DNA of 64,000 bases from UBA9676 sp963741615 (GTDB taxonomy: Bacteria > Actinomycetota > Actinomycetes > Streptosporangiales > Streptosporangiaceae): NCBI GenBank assembly GCA_963741615.1, contig CAVUIU010000029.1, positions 1-64,000 of the forward strand, given 5' to 3'. This document shows, piece by piece, positions 35,154 to 44,755 of the stretch. Both the position numbers and the translations under genes were made by a program. Each line of letters starts with the position of its first letter. The stretch's first letter is position 1. The notes below the pieces were generated by a model. The model was not told the origin of the DNA. It saw only the letters and a list, made by a program, of their open reading frames with translations, and did not search any database.

Positions 35154-36299
35154 ATGTCAGGGCACAACGCACCACCCGGCCCACAGCCCCACCACGCACC
35201 GCGCCCCACCATCTGGGCCGCCGCGGCGGTCATCCTCCTCGCCCTCGGCGCATGCTCCTCGACCGCGGCCACCACGAGCGGCCCGACGCCGACCCCGGTT
35301 AGCTTCGGCGCCGACGGCCATACGCCTACCCTGAGGGGCGCCGGGTCGACGTTCGACGCGCCGTTCTTCGCTGTGGCCTTCGCCAAATACCATCAGCAAC
35401 ATCCAGGCGTGGCCATCAGCTATGCCGTCGTGGGCAGCGGGGCGGGCATCGCCGCGTTCAGCGCCCGGCAGGCCGATTTCGGCGCCTCCGACGTGCCCAT
35501 GACCGCTGCCGAGCAATCCGCCGCCCGGGGAGGCCGCGTCACGCAGGTGCCCGTCGCCCTGGGTGGCGAAGGCGTGGCCTACAACCTGAACCTCCCGGCG
35601 GGCGCCCGGCTGCACCTGACCGGTCCAGTGCTCGCCCGTATCTTCCTCGGGCAGATCACCAACTGGAATGATCCGGCCATCACCGCCCTCAACCCGGGCA
35701 TCAGAATCCCTGACGCGCCGATCACCGTCGTCCACCGCTCCGACGGCAGCGGCACCACCTACATCTTCAGCAACTACCTCTCCAGCGTCGACTCCACCTG
35801 GGCGGCCAAGGTCGGCACTGGCAAGATCCTCAACTGGCCGGTCGGGGAAGGCGCCGAAGGCAACGCCAGCGTCGCTGCCACCGTGTTTAGGACTCCCTTC
35901 TCCATCGGATATGTCGAACAGGCATATGCCCGGGGCCTGCTCCTGCCCTTCGCCGCCATCCGCAACCAGGCTGGAAACTACGTCATCCCGTCCACCCAGA
36001 CCGTCGCCACCGACGCCGCGCAGAAACCAGCCATCACCCCGACCAACTTCTCCATCGTCAACCAGCCCGGGGCCAACAGCTACCCCATCAGCGGCTACAG
36101 CTGGGCGCTCGTTTACACCCGCCAGCAAAACCAGGCCACCGGGCAGAAACTCGTCAGCATGCTGGACTGGCTCACCCACGACGGCCAGGCCTACGCCGCC
36201 GCGAACGGCTATGTCCCCCTCCCACCCCGCATCCGGGCCCTCGCCCATACTGTGCTCCTGCAGATCACCGGTCCCAGCGGGCAGCACCTGCTGGGGTAA
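35154..36299 (+). CDS. pstS: PstS-type phosphate-binding lipoprotein (arsenic island)
   Basis: 381 residues from ATG 35154. Signal peptide with lipobox LALGAC, then a periplasmic binding-protein type 2 fold: LRGAGSTFDAPFF, SYAVVGSGAGIAAF, FGASDVPMT, HRSDGSGTTYIFSNYL and NSYPISGYSW. These are the phosphate-contact loops of PstS (Thr/Ser/Asp/Arg). It is a separate paralogue from the pstSCAB operon 5 kb away and has no transporter genes beside it. Placed last in an arsenic operon, it may discriminate phosphate from arsenate or sequester arsenate. Confidence 0.9.
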   Translation: MSGHNAPPGPQPHHAPRPTIWAAAAVILLALGACSSTAATTSGPTPTPVSFGADGHTPTLRGAGSTFDAPFFAVAFAKYHQQHPGVAISYAVVGSGAGIAAFSARQADFGASDVPMTAAEQSAARGGRVTQVPVALGGEGVAYNLNLPAGARLHLTGPVLARIFLGQITNWNDPAITALNPGIRIPDAPITVVHRSDGSGTTYIFSNYLSSVDSTWAAKVGTGKILNWPVGEGAEGNASVAATVFRTPFSIGYVEQAYARGLLLPFAAIRNQAGNYVIPSTQTVATDAAQKPAITPTNFSIVNQPGANSYPISGYSWALVYTRQQNQATGQKLVSMLDWLTHDGQAYAAANGYVPLPPRIRALAHTVLLQITGPSGQHLLG

Positions 36300-36634
36300 G
36301 CGCGATTCAACAGGAGCACGCCCGTCTTTCTGTGAAGCCTTGCCGCTACGAGGACGCAGTGGCGGCGGCCCGGCACCAGTGCTGCGCGGCCCGCCTGGGC
36401 AAGAGCCACGCGGCACTGACTGAGACGAACGTCAGCAGCTGGGCGGAGGCGTGCTCCGTACTCGCTGCGCCGGGCCGCCTGGGCGCCGGGTGCACAGCAG
36501 ATGCTGTCAAGCGCCTTTGACCGGCATGTCGGCATCGGCCCTGACGGCAAACCTCCACCTCGCCGGCCGACGGCGCCGCGGCGCCCGTTTTATCCGCTTA
36601 TCGCCCGCTCGTGACAGTGGTAGCGTTTCTGCGT
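36300..36634. other. Intergenic region, nothing recognised
   Basis: Between the arsenic-island pstS and the PadR gene. No gene, RNA or clear terminator seen. Confidence 0.4.
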
Positions 36635-36976
36635 ATGCAGGTGGAGGCACCGGCCTTGAAGGGCCTTTTCAACATGCTCCTCCTGTCCATACTGGCGGAC
36701 CGCCCGTTGCACGCTTACGCGCTCATCGACGCTCTGGAGCAGGCCGGCCGCGGCCAATTCCAGTTTTCTGCGCAAGCGGTCTACCCCGCATTGCACCGCC
36801 TGGAGCACCTGGGGGTGGTCAGCAGTTCCTTGTCGGCCTTCAGCGGCCGGACGCGCCGCACTTATAGCGTCACCCCGCAAGGCCGGGATCAGCTGACTGC
36901 CGACTGGAAGGCGTGGGAGGAGTTCACCGCAGCTATCGCCGCTTTGATAGACAGCCGCCGCGCGGGCGATCATTGA
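36635..36976 (+). CDS. PadR-family transcriptional regulator
   Basis: 113 residues from ATG 36635; a GTG at 36611 is also in frame. Winged helix: FNMLLLSILADRPLHAYALIDALEQ, QFSAQAVYPALHRLEHLGVV, SGRTRRTYSVTPQG, then a helical dimerisation tail. PadR proteins repress multidrug transporter or phenolic-stress genes. No obvious target adjoins it, so its regulon is unknown. Confidence 0.85.
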   Translation: MQVEAPALKGLFNMLLLSILADRPLHAYALIDALEQAGRGQFQFSAQAVYPALHRLEHLGVVSSSLSAFSGRTRRTYSVTPQGRDQLTADWKAWEEFTAAIAALIDSRRAGDH

Positions 36977-37222
36977 CGCGTGCGTGCCTGACGATCTGGC
37001 TGAGCAGGAGCCCATCGGTGCAGGTGCCCGGCACGCGTATGGCACGGAGCTGCGGCCAACTCTTCAGCAGGTTGCCGCATGGACTTCCGCGCCCGGTACC
37101 GCTACCGGCTTGGACGGCCGCGATAGTCACGACGAGGGCGTCTGGCCGATCCCGGCCCAGCCCGCCCGCGGGACCGGTGAGCAGGTGGCCCGGAGGGCTC
37201 GGGCAACGAGAAGGAGACTGAC

Positions 37223-38056
37223 TCAGGCCCCGGGCATGGTGCCAGCAGGCTCAAAGGGCTCCGCGTCTTCCAGGGCTGGTGCCCAGGGCCCGTGGGCATC
37301 CTTTGACCCGTGTGACCATTCGAGGGCGATCCTGAACAGATCGGGGTGGAGCACCACGACGGTGAGCGCCGCCGGGGTGCCGGTGGTCGTGTCGTCGAAG
37401 ATCACAGTGATCAAGGTCGCCGATGCGCCAGCGGACAGGCGCAGGGTTCTGGCTACCGACGGCGGCGGGGGCAGCGTCTCGACGCTCACGGCGCGCACCG
37501 CGAATGGCCCCGTGCCGTCTGCGCGTTCGTCTTGCCCGTTGGGTCCTGGCAGGGCCGGGGGAAGCACCGTCAGTGCCGTCGTGGGGCTGGTGGGTTGTTC
37601 ACCCATAGCCAGCCCTGGCGGCGGGCTGGTGAGATAGGTAGTGGCCAGAGCGGCTGGCTGGCCGTTGGCAGTCCACGTCAGCCGGGCGACGCAGACCGAT
37701 TCGGGTCCGATTCCAAGGGCCAGGGCAATTTTCTCGGGTGCGCGGCGGCGGGACACGTGGAAGCTGCGGCAGGTGATCACTGCTCCCATGGGGTCGATGT
37801 GCGAGTCCAGGCCGGGCATGCCCTCCAGCCGGATGAGGTAGTCGGCGGGGCTGGTGCGGTAAAGCTGCCCGTCTGGGAGGCGCCGGATCAGGTGGCGGCC
37901 GACCAGTTCCTCAAGCGCGGCGTCGATCTCTGTGGTGCTGGCGTTGAAGCGGCGCGCCAGAGCGCTCTGCCTGGGCAGGCGCCACCCGGGCTCGTGGTGT
38001 ATGAGGTTGGCAGCGATCCTGTCGGCGAGGACCGAATGCGATGTTCGGGCTGGCAT
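37223..38056 (-). CDS. GntR-family regulator with UTRA-like domain
   Basis: 277 residues from GTG/ATG 38056. The N-terminal winged helix contains VLADRIAANLIHHEPGWRLPRQSALARRF followed by TTEIDAALEELVGRHLIRR, the GntR pattern. The C-terminal 180 residues resemble a UTRA ligand domain, with HVSRRRAPEKIALALGI and LTWTANGQPAALATTYL. The ligand is unknown. The gene stands alone between weakly coding regions. Confidence 0.8.
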   Translation of the reverse strand: MPARTSHSVLADRIAANLIHHEPGWRLPRQSALARRFNASTTEIDAALEELVGRHLIRRLPDGQLYRTSPADYLIRLEGMPGLDSHIDPMGAVITCRSFHVSRRRAPEKIALALGIGPESVCVARLTWTANGQPAALATTYLTSPPPGLAMGEQPTSPTTALTVLPPALPGPNGQDERADGTGPFAVRAVSVETLPPPPSVARTLRLSAGASATLITVIFDDTTTGTPAALTVVVLHPDLFRIALEWSHGSKDAHGPWAPALEDAEPFEPAGTMPGA

Positions 38057-38790
38057 CGTGCTATCGGCACCGGTGAGACTGCCGGTTCTGGATCACGCTC
38101 TTGCCGGGTGCTGCCCTTATCACATCGCATCCCACCCACCGGGGTCCGCATCTGTCGGCAACGTGGCCCTCGTCCCGTTCGCTGGCGCCGCTGGGCGCCG
38201 CTGCGTGGCCCGCCCCCCCCATTGCTAGGAGTCGAAGGTGATGTGCAGATGAACGACAGAAGAACCGAAGGTGACAATCAGTCGCCAGTTGATCGACGCC
38301 AGCCTGGCGGGCTCAGTGTCCTCCGGCAAGAACTTCAGCACGGCTTCAAGGACCCGCCGAGCGTGGTACGTGCCCGGCGGCGCCGGTCGTCCCGACGCGC
38401 TCCCGCGCACCGGTATGTGTCCTGGCGACGGAGGGCCATCATCCAGCGGCGAAGGCCGCGAGGGCCAGGCCTCGGCTGGCTCCTGCATACCAGGTCAGTG
38501 ATCATGGGATCGAGCGCAAATGGGGCACACCGTGAGCCTGTCGGCTGGCGGCCAGGAGTGTATTTCCGGGCAGCGGTCACGAACAGGATTGACCCGGGGC
38601 TGTGAGCGCAGGTCCGGATCCTGCTGTGGGCACCACAGGTGTTCACAGTGGGCGTTCATGCCCTGGCCGCTCGCGCATGACAGGCCTTGCGTCCCGTCCG
38701 CCGGGGCCCTTCGCCCCTCCTTCCGCCAGATCTTCAGGCCATGCTGTAATCAGGGTGAACCGGAGCGGTCGGGGAATCTGAGGAGCAGAG
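38057..38790. other. Region without a supported gene
   Basis: Overlapping frames exist on both strands, none with a good ribosome site. A leftward frame ending near 38225 reads RRVLEAVLKFLPEDTEPARL and SINWRLIVTFGSSVVHLHI, which looks mildly protein-like and may be the end of an old gene. Confidence 0.35.
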
Positions 38791-39243
38791 ATGGCCGGGA
38801 TCATTGTCGGGGTGGACGGTTCGGACAATTCTCGCCTTGCCCTTGGCTGGGCGATGCGCGAGGCTGCGCATCATCATTTTCCGCTGACGGTCCTGTCAAT
38901 TCACCCGCCCCCGGCCCGCCCGGCCAGCAGAATTTACTGGGGTGTGCACACCTACCCCGAGAACAGCTTTGACCCGGAGCTGGCGCGGATCGCAGTCCAG
39001 GAATTCGTGGACAAAGTGGCGGGCGAAATCGGCGAGACAGTACCCGAGGTCAACGTGACCGTGGCCACGGGGGACGCGGCTGAAGAACTCGTCAGTGCTT
39101 CGCATGATGCCGACATGCTCGTCTTGGGGTCCCGCGGCAGCGGCGGCTTCACCAGGCTCCTGATGGGCTCGGTGAGCAGCCAGGTCACGCACCACGCGTC
39201 CTGCCCCGTGGTCGTCATCCCCGGGATTCGCCAGGTCTCATAG
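38791..39243 (+). CDS. Universal stress protein (UspA family)
   Basis: 150 residues from ATG 38791 after GAGGAGCAG. Rossmann-like fold: N-terminal IIVGVDGSDNSRLALGWA and C-terminal ATP-binding motif VLGSRGSGGFTRLLMGSVSSQVTHHASCPVVVIP, which fits the G-2x-G-9x-G(S/T) nucleotide site. USPs respond to hypoxia, starvation and oxidative stress in actinobacteria. It is a single gene. Confidence 0.93.
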   Translation: MAGIIVGVDGSDNSRLALGWAMREAAHHHFPLTVLSIHPPPARPASRIYWGVHTYPENSFDPELARIAVQEFVDKVAGEIGETVPEVNVTVATGDAAEELVSASHDADMLVLGSRGSGGFTRLLMGSVSSQVTHHASCPVVVIPGIRQVS

Positions 39244-39293
39244 CCGAAGCCGAAGCAGGGCTCTGGCCCGCCCATCCGCAGGGCCAGCGCTCG

Positions 39294-39953
39294 TTATCTG
39301 TCTGGAGTGTTAGGCGGGGTGTGGGATCCTGCCAGGTAGACCACCCGGCGGGCGATGTTGACAGCGTGGTCGCCAAGGCGCTCATAGAAGCGTGCTACCA
39401 GCGTCATCTCCATCGTTACCGGTAGTGTCATCCGCCCAGAAGCAAGCTCGGCCATCAAGCTGGCATACAGCTCGTCCATCTCGTCATCACGTTCGCCAAG
39501 TATGGTCGCGACGGAACGATCGCGCTGGTACCAGGAGTCCACTGCCTGGCGCCACATGCCAGATGCGAGGTTGCCCATCCGCTCGACGAGCCCCCGGCAG
39601 CGCGGCGAGAGGTCGTCGCCGAGAATATGGTTGGCCCGGACGGCGATCTGTATAACGAGGTCGTGAGAGCGCTCGAGCTCAGGCACGATTCGCAGCACGG
39701 AAAGCAGGAAGCGCAGGTCGGAAGCTACGGGAGCCTGGAGCAAGATCTCCCGGCTGGCCATCCCCTCGATCTCCAGGTAGAGGGCGTCGATGGCCTGCTC
39801 GCGTTCGGTCAGCGCCTTGATCACCTCGCTGTTCCCGCTCAGGAGGGCATCGGTCGCCCCCGGCAGGTCCTCGGCGACCATGGCGAACAGTTCGATGACC
39901 TTGGCTTCGATAGCCTCCAGCTCACGCTCGAATTCCTGGCGCTGCTCGCCCAT
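39294..39953 (-). CDS. phoU: Phosphate transport system accessory protein PhoU
   Basis: 219 residues, two three-helix PhoU repeats with acidic metal-cluster motifs (DALYLEIEGMASREILLQAP and DDEMDELYASLM), and DLRFLLSVLRIVPELERSHD and FYERLGDHAVNIARRVVYLAG. PhoU links PstSCAB transport to the PhoR/PhoP sensor system. It is transcribed leftward, divergent from pstSCAB with about 680 bases between, rather than at the end of the pst operon as in enterobacteria. Confidence 0.95.
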   Translation of the reverse strand: MGEQRQEFERELEAIEAKVIELFAMVAEDLPGATDALLSGNSEVIKALTEREQAIDALYLEIEGMASREILLQAPVASDLRFLLSVLRIVPELERSHDLVIQIAVRANHILGDDLSPRCRGLVERMGNLASGMWRQAVDSWYQRDRSVATILGERDDEMDELYASLMAELASGRMTLPVTMEMTLVARFYERLGDHAVNIARRVVYLAGSHTPPNTPDR

Positions 39954-40020
39954 AGGCAGAGCCTACTGGGCAGCCCTTTGAGGCTCCAGCCGATGCGCCC
40001 AGAGTTCAGAAACTGATCGT

Positions 40021-40634
40021 TCAGCGGTTATGGCCTGGCCGGAAGCCCGTCACCGGCCGGTGGGAGTCCGGTCCGGGTCGTTGCCGGGGAGCCCCAGGAC
40101 AGGTCGGGTGTGCGACAGATATGTAGGGCCGGATGCGTCTCTGCTGGTAGCGGGCTTCTCCTGGTTGTACGCGTTGCAACCAGATCCGGAACATGCTGGT
40201 CAGCCCCCGCGCAGGCGAGCTATCCCGCTCCGGAGCAGGCCGTCTGGTGCACGATGCACAACCAGACAGATGCCATCTGAGCAGCGTCATCCTGAAGATG
40301 ATCTTGGTTACCTACAAATTTGACGTGCACCCGGACAGGTCCGCCGCCAGCGTGATATATCCGGGGGTGTTAGTACGCTCGGCCGCAACCCGGATGCCTG
40401 CGGTAATCATGAGAGTGCCGGAGCCGGGATTCGCAGGCAGCCGATGTTCGTAACCTTTAGAACACCTTAAATTCACCTTCTGTTTCCCTAGCTTTCACCG
40501 CCCGGCCTGCAGTTTTTAACTCGCGGGTACCAACAGGGCGCCAGACTCGTCATGGCTAGTACGGTTTGCATGCTTGGCTGGCACCGGGGGGTCTGGTGCT
40601 CATCGCAACCTAAGGAATGGTAGGGATATCTGAC
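40021..40634. other. Intergenic region between phoU and pstS
   Basis: Holds the PHO box (40449-40499) and presumably both promoters. No gene is supported. Base composition drops locally around 40440-40520, as expected for a promoter. Confidence 0.6.
40449..40499 (+). promoter_or_regulatory. PHO box (PhoP operator), five direct repeat units
   Basis: Five 7-base units with 11-base periodicity: CGTAACC, GAACACC, ATTCACC, GTTTCCC, TTTCACC, each followed by a 4-base spacer. This is the layout of the actinobacterial PhoP box, built from GTTCACC repeats. It lies 136-186 bases before the pstS start and predicts induction of the pst operon by phosphate starvation. Confidence 0.8.
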
Positions 40635-41717
40635 ATGCAACGTCTGCGCAGACAGCGGTTCACGACGGGAGGGCTCGCCCTCGCGTCGATGGCCTTGTTC
40701 GTTGCCGCCTGCTCGTCCTCGGGCAGCAGCTCGGGCAGCAGCTCGGGCAGCAGTGGCTCGGGCCTTTCGGGCACGCTCAACGCGAGCGGATCGACGTTGC
40801 AGCTCGTCTACGAGCAGCAGGCCATCCAGAGCTTCAAGTCGGTCCAGCCCAGCATAACGGTCAACTACGGTGGCGGCGGCTCGGGCAAGGGGCGCACCGA
40901 CCTGGCCTCGGGGGTCGTCCAGTTCGCGGGCTCGGACTCGCCGATCCCCTCTGATGAGGTGTCAAACTTCAAGGGCAAGACGGTCCTCTACTACCCCATC
41001 CTGATCTCCCCGATCACGGTCTCGTACAACCTGTCCGGCCTCAGCAAGCCGCTGCAGCTGTCGGCGCCGGTCATCGCGAACATCTTCCAAGGCAAGATCA
41101 AGAAGTGGAACGACCCGGCGATCGCGGCGGACAACCCCGGGGTCAAACTGCCCAGCACCTCGATCACCATCGCCCACCGCTCCGATTCGTCGGGCACCAC
41201 TCAGAACTTCTCCCAGTTCCTTCTGGAGGGCGCGCCGGGCGTATGGAAGCTCGGCAGCAGCTCGACCATCTCCTGGCCCGCCACCAGCCAGGGCGGCAGC
41301 GGCAACAGCGGGGTGGCGCAGATCATCAAGTCCACCTCCGGAGCTGTCGGGTACGTGGACTACGCCGACGCCAAGGCCTCCTCGCTGACCTACGCCTCGA
41401 TCAAGAACCAGGCTGGCAAGTACATCGCCCCGTCGGTGCAGGCGGCCTCCGAAGCCGCCAGCAACGCCAGCCTCAAGCCAGACCTGACATTCAGCGCGAT
41501 CTGGGCGCCCGGCGCCAACTCCTACCCGATCACGGCTCAGTCGTGGGTGCTGGTCTACCAGAAGCAGTCGAGCTCGAACACCACGCAGATGCTCAAGGCG
41601 TACATCGGCTACCTCGTCGGCGCCGGCCAGAAACTGCTCCCCCAGCTGGGTTACGCGCAGCTGCCCTCCAACATCGACCAGCAGGCCAAGGCGCAGATCA
41701 GCAAGATCGGCTCGTAA
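40635..41717 (+). CDS. pstS: Phosphate ABC transporter substrate-binding lipoprotein PstS
   Basis: 360 residues from ATG 40635. Signal peptide with lipobox VAAC, a Ser/Gly linker built from a repeated 12-base unit (SSGS), then a PstS fold: LNASGSTLQLVYEQ, FAGSDSPIP, AHRSDSSGTTQNFSQFL and NSYPITAQSWVLVYQ. It captures phosphate outside the membrane for PstCAB. It begins the operon downstream of the PHO box. Confidence 0.95.
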   Translation: MQRLRRQRFTTGGLALASMALFVAACSSSGSSSGSSSGSSGSGLSGTLNASGSTLQLVYEQQAIQSFKSVQPSITVNYGGGGSGKGRTDLASGVVQFAGSDSPIPSDEVSNFKGKTVLYYPILISPITVSYNLSGLSKPLQLSAPVIANIFQGKIKKWNDPAIAADNPGVKLPSTSITIAHRSDSSGTTQNFSQFLLEGAPGVWKLGSSSTISWPATSQGGSGNSGVAQIIKSTSGAVGYVDYADAKASSLTYASIKNQAGKYIAPSVQAASEAASNASLKPDLTFSAIWAPGANSYPITAQSWVLVYQKQSSSNTTQMLKAYIGYLVGAGQKLLPQLGYAQLPSNIDQQAKAQISKIGS

Positions 41718-41757
41718 TGAGCACGATGACGCAGATGGATCTGACTGGCTGGTTATT

Positions 41758-42738
41758 GTGAGTACCGTGACGCGGCAGGCGGGCCCGGCCGGAACGGCCG
41801 GACCCGCCCGCTCCCTGTCCGAGCGGCGGCCGCTCGGCGACCGTGGCTTCCAGGTGCTGGCGCTCGCGTCCGGGCTGCTGGTGCTGGTCATCCTCATCCT
41901 GATCGCTTTCTCGACCACCCAGCAGGCCTCGTCGTGGTTCACCACCGAGGGGTGGGGGGTCTTCGGGAAGACCTGGAACCCCGCGGGCAATCAATTCGGC
42001 GCGCTGGCCTTCATCTACGGCACGGCCATCACGTCGGCGATCGCCCTCATCATGGCCGTCCCGGTAAGCGTGGGCATCGCCCTGCTGCTGACCGAGGTCG
42101 TGCCCTACCGCTGGGCGCGGCCGATCGTGTACGTGATCGACCTGCTGGCGGTGGTCCCATCGGTGGTCTGGGGCCTGTGGGGAATCCTGGTGTTCGCGCC
42201 CTGGATCCAGCACATCTACGCCTCGATAGGCTCAGCCGTCAACGGCATCCCAGTGCTCGGTGCCCTGTTCGGGCCGCCCACGAGCGGGCCCTCGTTCTTT
42301 ACCGCCGGCGTCATCCTAGCCTTCATGATCACGCCGATCGTGACGTCGCTGTCGCGCGAGGTCATCGCGACAGTGCCGGCCATCGACCGGGAGGGCGCCT
42401 ACGCGCTGGGCGCCACCCGCCTGGAGATGATCACCGGTGCCGTCTGGCCGCACAGCAAGGCCGGCATCACCGGGGCGGTGCTGCTCGGGCTGGGCCGGGC
42501 GATGGGCGAGACGATCGCGGTAGCGCTGGTAATCGGCTCATCGGCCACGATCACATCGCACCTGTTCGCCCCCGGCTACAACATGCCCGCGGTCATCGCC
42601 AATCAGTTCGGTGAGGCCTCCGGCGAGTTCCGTGCCGCCCTGATAGGGCTCGGCGTGCTGCTGTTCGTGTTCACGATCATCATCAACATCATCGCCCGGG
42701 CGATTGTCGGGCGTGCCGCCGAGTCGGGGAGCGCTTGA
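41758..42738 (+). CDS. pstC: Phosphate ABC transporter permease PstC
   Basis: 326 residues from GTG 41758. Six transmembrane helices; the permease coupling motif is EGAYALGATRLEMITGAVWPHSKAGI. It forms the membrane channel with PstA. The stop overlaps the pstA start by one base (TGATG), so translation is coupled. Confidence 0.95.
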   Translation: MSTVTRQAGPAGTAGPARSLSERRPLGDRGFQVLALASGLLVLVILILIAFSTTQQASSWFTTEGWGVFGKTWNPAGNQFGALAFIYGTAITSAIALIMAVPVSVGIALLLTEVVPYRWARPIVYVIDLLAVVPSVVWGLWGILVFAPWIQHIYASIGSAVNGIPVLGALFGPPTSGPSFFTAGVILAFMITPIVTSLSREVIATVPAIDREGAYALGATRLEMITGAVWPHSKAGITGAVLLGLGRAMGETIAVALVIGSSATITSHLFAPGYNMPAVIANQFGEASGEFRAALIGLGVLLFVFTIIINIIARAIVGRAAESGSA

Positions 42739-43631
42739 TGGCCGCCATCACCGAGCCGCAACTAGGGCCCAACCTGCAAGTGCCGGCGGGCTGGCGGCGC
42801 ACCAAGGACCGCATCGCCACCATCCTGATGGTGCTCGCGTTCGTGCTCGTGATCATCCCGCTCGGGTTCGTCCTCTACACGGTGATCTCCAAGGGCGTGT
42901 CGATCATCAGCTGGTCCTTCCTGACCGGCCCGATCCCGCCGCAGGTGGCGCCCGCGAGCGAGGGAGGAATCGGGCCGGCGGTACTCGGCACGCTTGAGAT
43001 CACTGGTATGGCGACGCTCATGGCCGTGCCGCTCGGTGTCCTGGGCGCGATCTACCTCAACGAGTACGGCGGCAAGGGCGTGCTGGCGCGGCTCATAGGG
43101 TTCATGAGCGACGTCATGACGGGCGTGCCATCGATCGTGATGGGGCTCTTCCTCTTCTCGATCTGGGTGCTGCACTTCGGCTTCTCCGGCTTCGCCGGCG
43201 CGCTCGCCCTCGCCTGCCTGATGCTGCCGATCGTGATCCGCTCCACCTACGAGATGCTGAGGCTGGTGCCAAACCCGCTGCGCGAGGGGAGCTACGCCGT
43301 CGGTGCCACCAAGGCCCGCGTGACACTGACCGTCGTGCTGCCGGCCGCGATCGGCGGAATCGTCAGCGGCGCCCTGCTCGCCGTCGCCCGGGCCGCAGGG
43401 GAGACGGCGCCGCTGCTGTTCACCATCCTCACGGTGACCGCCGCGAACCCCAACATATTCAGCGGCGCCAACACCGCGATACCCTCCCAGATCTTCGCGA
43501 ACGCGACATCGCCGTATACCGGCGCGCAGGGCCGCGCTTGGGGCGCGGCGCTTACGCTCATCGTCATAGCCTTCGTCCTCATGATCGCCGCCCGCATTAT
43601 CACCGCACGATTCACGAGATACTCGCGCTAG
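42738..43631 (+). CDS. pstA: Phosphate ABC transporter permease PstA
   Basis: 297 residues from ATG 42738. Six helices; signature VGATKARVTLTVVLPAAIGGIVSG is the EAA-type loop that contacts PstB. Partner of PstC. pstB starts seven bases downstream. Confidence 0.95.
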   Translation: MAAITEPQLGPNLQVPAGWRRTKDRIATILMVLAFVLVIIPLGFVLYTVISKGVSIISWSFLTGPIPPQVAPASEGGIGPAVLGTLEITGMATLMAVPLGVLGAIYLNEYGGKGVLARLIGFMSDVMTGVPSIVMGLFLFSIWVLHFGFSGFAGALALACLMLPIVIRSTYEMLRLVPNPLREGSYAVGATKARVTLTVVLPAAIGGIVSGALLAVARAAGETAPLLFTILTVTAANPNIFSGANTAIPSQIFANATSPYTGAQGRAWGAALTLIVIAFVLMIAARIITARFTRYSR

Positions 43632-43638
43632 GAATGTC

Positions 43639-44520
43639 ATGGAACAGCCCGAACAGAACGTCATCGCCAACCGCAAGCTCGCCGAGCCAGCGGCCCAGCG
43701 GCAGGAGCGCCCGGCGCCGGACGCCACAGCGCCAGGCGTGACTGTCTTCGATACGAAGGACGTCTCGATCTACTACGGCTCTTTCCGGGCCGTCACGGAC
43801 GTCTCGCTGTCCATGTACGAGAACGAGATCACGGCGTTCATCGGCCCGTCTGGATGCGGCAAGACGACGGTGCTGCGGACGCTGAACCGCATGAACGACC
43901 TCATACCAGGCGCCCGCGTCGAGGGCGACGTGCGCTACCGCGGGGAGCTGCTGTACACCAAGGACGTGTCCGCGACGGCCGTGCGCCGACGCATCGGCAT
44001 GGTCTTCCAGAAGCCGAACCCGTTCCCGAAATCGATCTTCGACAACGTCGCTTACGGGCCGCGCATCAACGGCATCCGCAACAAGGGCCAGCTGAACGAG
44101 ATCGTCGAGCGCGCGCTGCGCCAGGCCGCGCTGTGGGACGAGGTCAAGAACCGCCTGCGCGCCTCCGGCCTGAGCCTGTCCGGCGGCCAGGCGCAGCGGC
44201 TGTGCATCGCCCGCACCCTCGCCGTCGAGCCAGACGTCGTCCTCATGGACGAGCCCTGCTCGGCACTGGACCCGATCGCGACCGGCGCCATCGAGGACCT
44301 GATGCGGGAGATCAAGTCGCGGTACACCATCGTCATCGTCACACACAACATGCAGCAGGCCACCCGCGTCAGCGACCGCACCGCCTTCTACTCCGTGCTC
44401 CGCGACGACAAGAGCGACACCCGCACGGGCGTCCTCGTCGAATACGGCCGCACCGGGCAGATCTTCGAGGACCCGGCCGACGAGCGCACCAAGGCCTACG
44501 TCACCGGCCGGATGGGCTGA
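43639..44520 (+). CDS. pstB: Phosphate ABC transporter ATPase PstB
   Basis: 293 residues from ATG 43639. Walker A GPSGCGKT, Q-loop VFQKPNPFP, signature LSGGQAQRL, Walker B VVLMDEPCSALDP and H-loop VTHNMQQA are all present. It has a 30-residue N-terminal extension compared with typical PstB. It energises phosphate uptake through PstCA and closes the operon. Confidence 0.96.
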   Translation: MEQPEQNVIANRKLAEPAAQRQERPAPDATAPGVTVFDTKDVSIYYGSFRAVTDVSLSMYENEITAFIGPSGCGKTTVLRTLNRMNDLIPGARVEGDVRYRGELLYTKDVSATAVRRRIGMVFQKPNPFPKSIFDNVAYGPRINGIRNKGQLNEIVERALRQAALWDEVKNRLRASGLSLSGGQAQRLCIARTLAVEPDVVLMDEPCSALDPIATGAIEDLMREIKSRYTIVIVTHNMQQATRVSDRTAFYSVLRDDKSDTRTGVLVEYGRTGQIFEDPADERTKAYVTGRMG

Positions 44521-44755
44521 GCCGCAACGCCCAGGGGCTGCGAGTGTCTTCGAGGCTGTTCGCCATCCGAGCCGATCATCAGCCCGGGCCACTGCTGCAC
44601 GGATTCCCCTAAGACATCCACAGCTACGCCGAGGTGATTCCGATGCCGACCGTGGCGGCCTGCGAGTGATCCTGCCCTACCTGCGCGGCCACGGGCCCTG
44701 ATCAAGGACACCTTAGTTCCGGTTTCCCGGGCGACGGTTTGCGTCCGCTGGGCCC
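44521..44755. other. Non-coding stretch downstream of pstB
   Basis: No gene seen. It leads into decayed fragments at 44756-45041. Confidence 0.4.
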
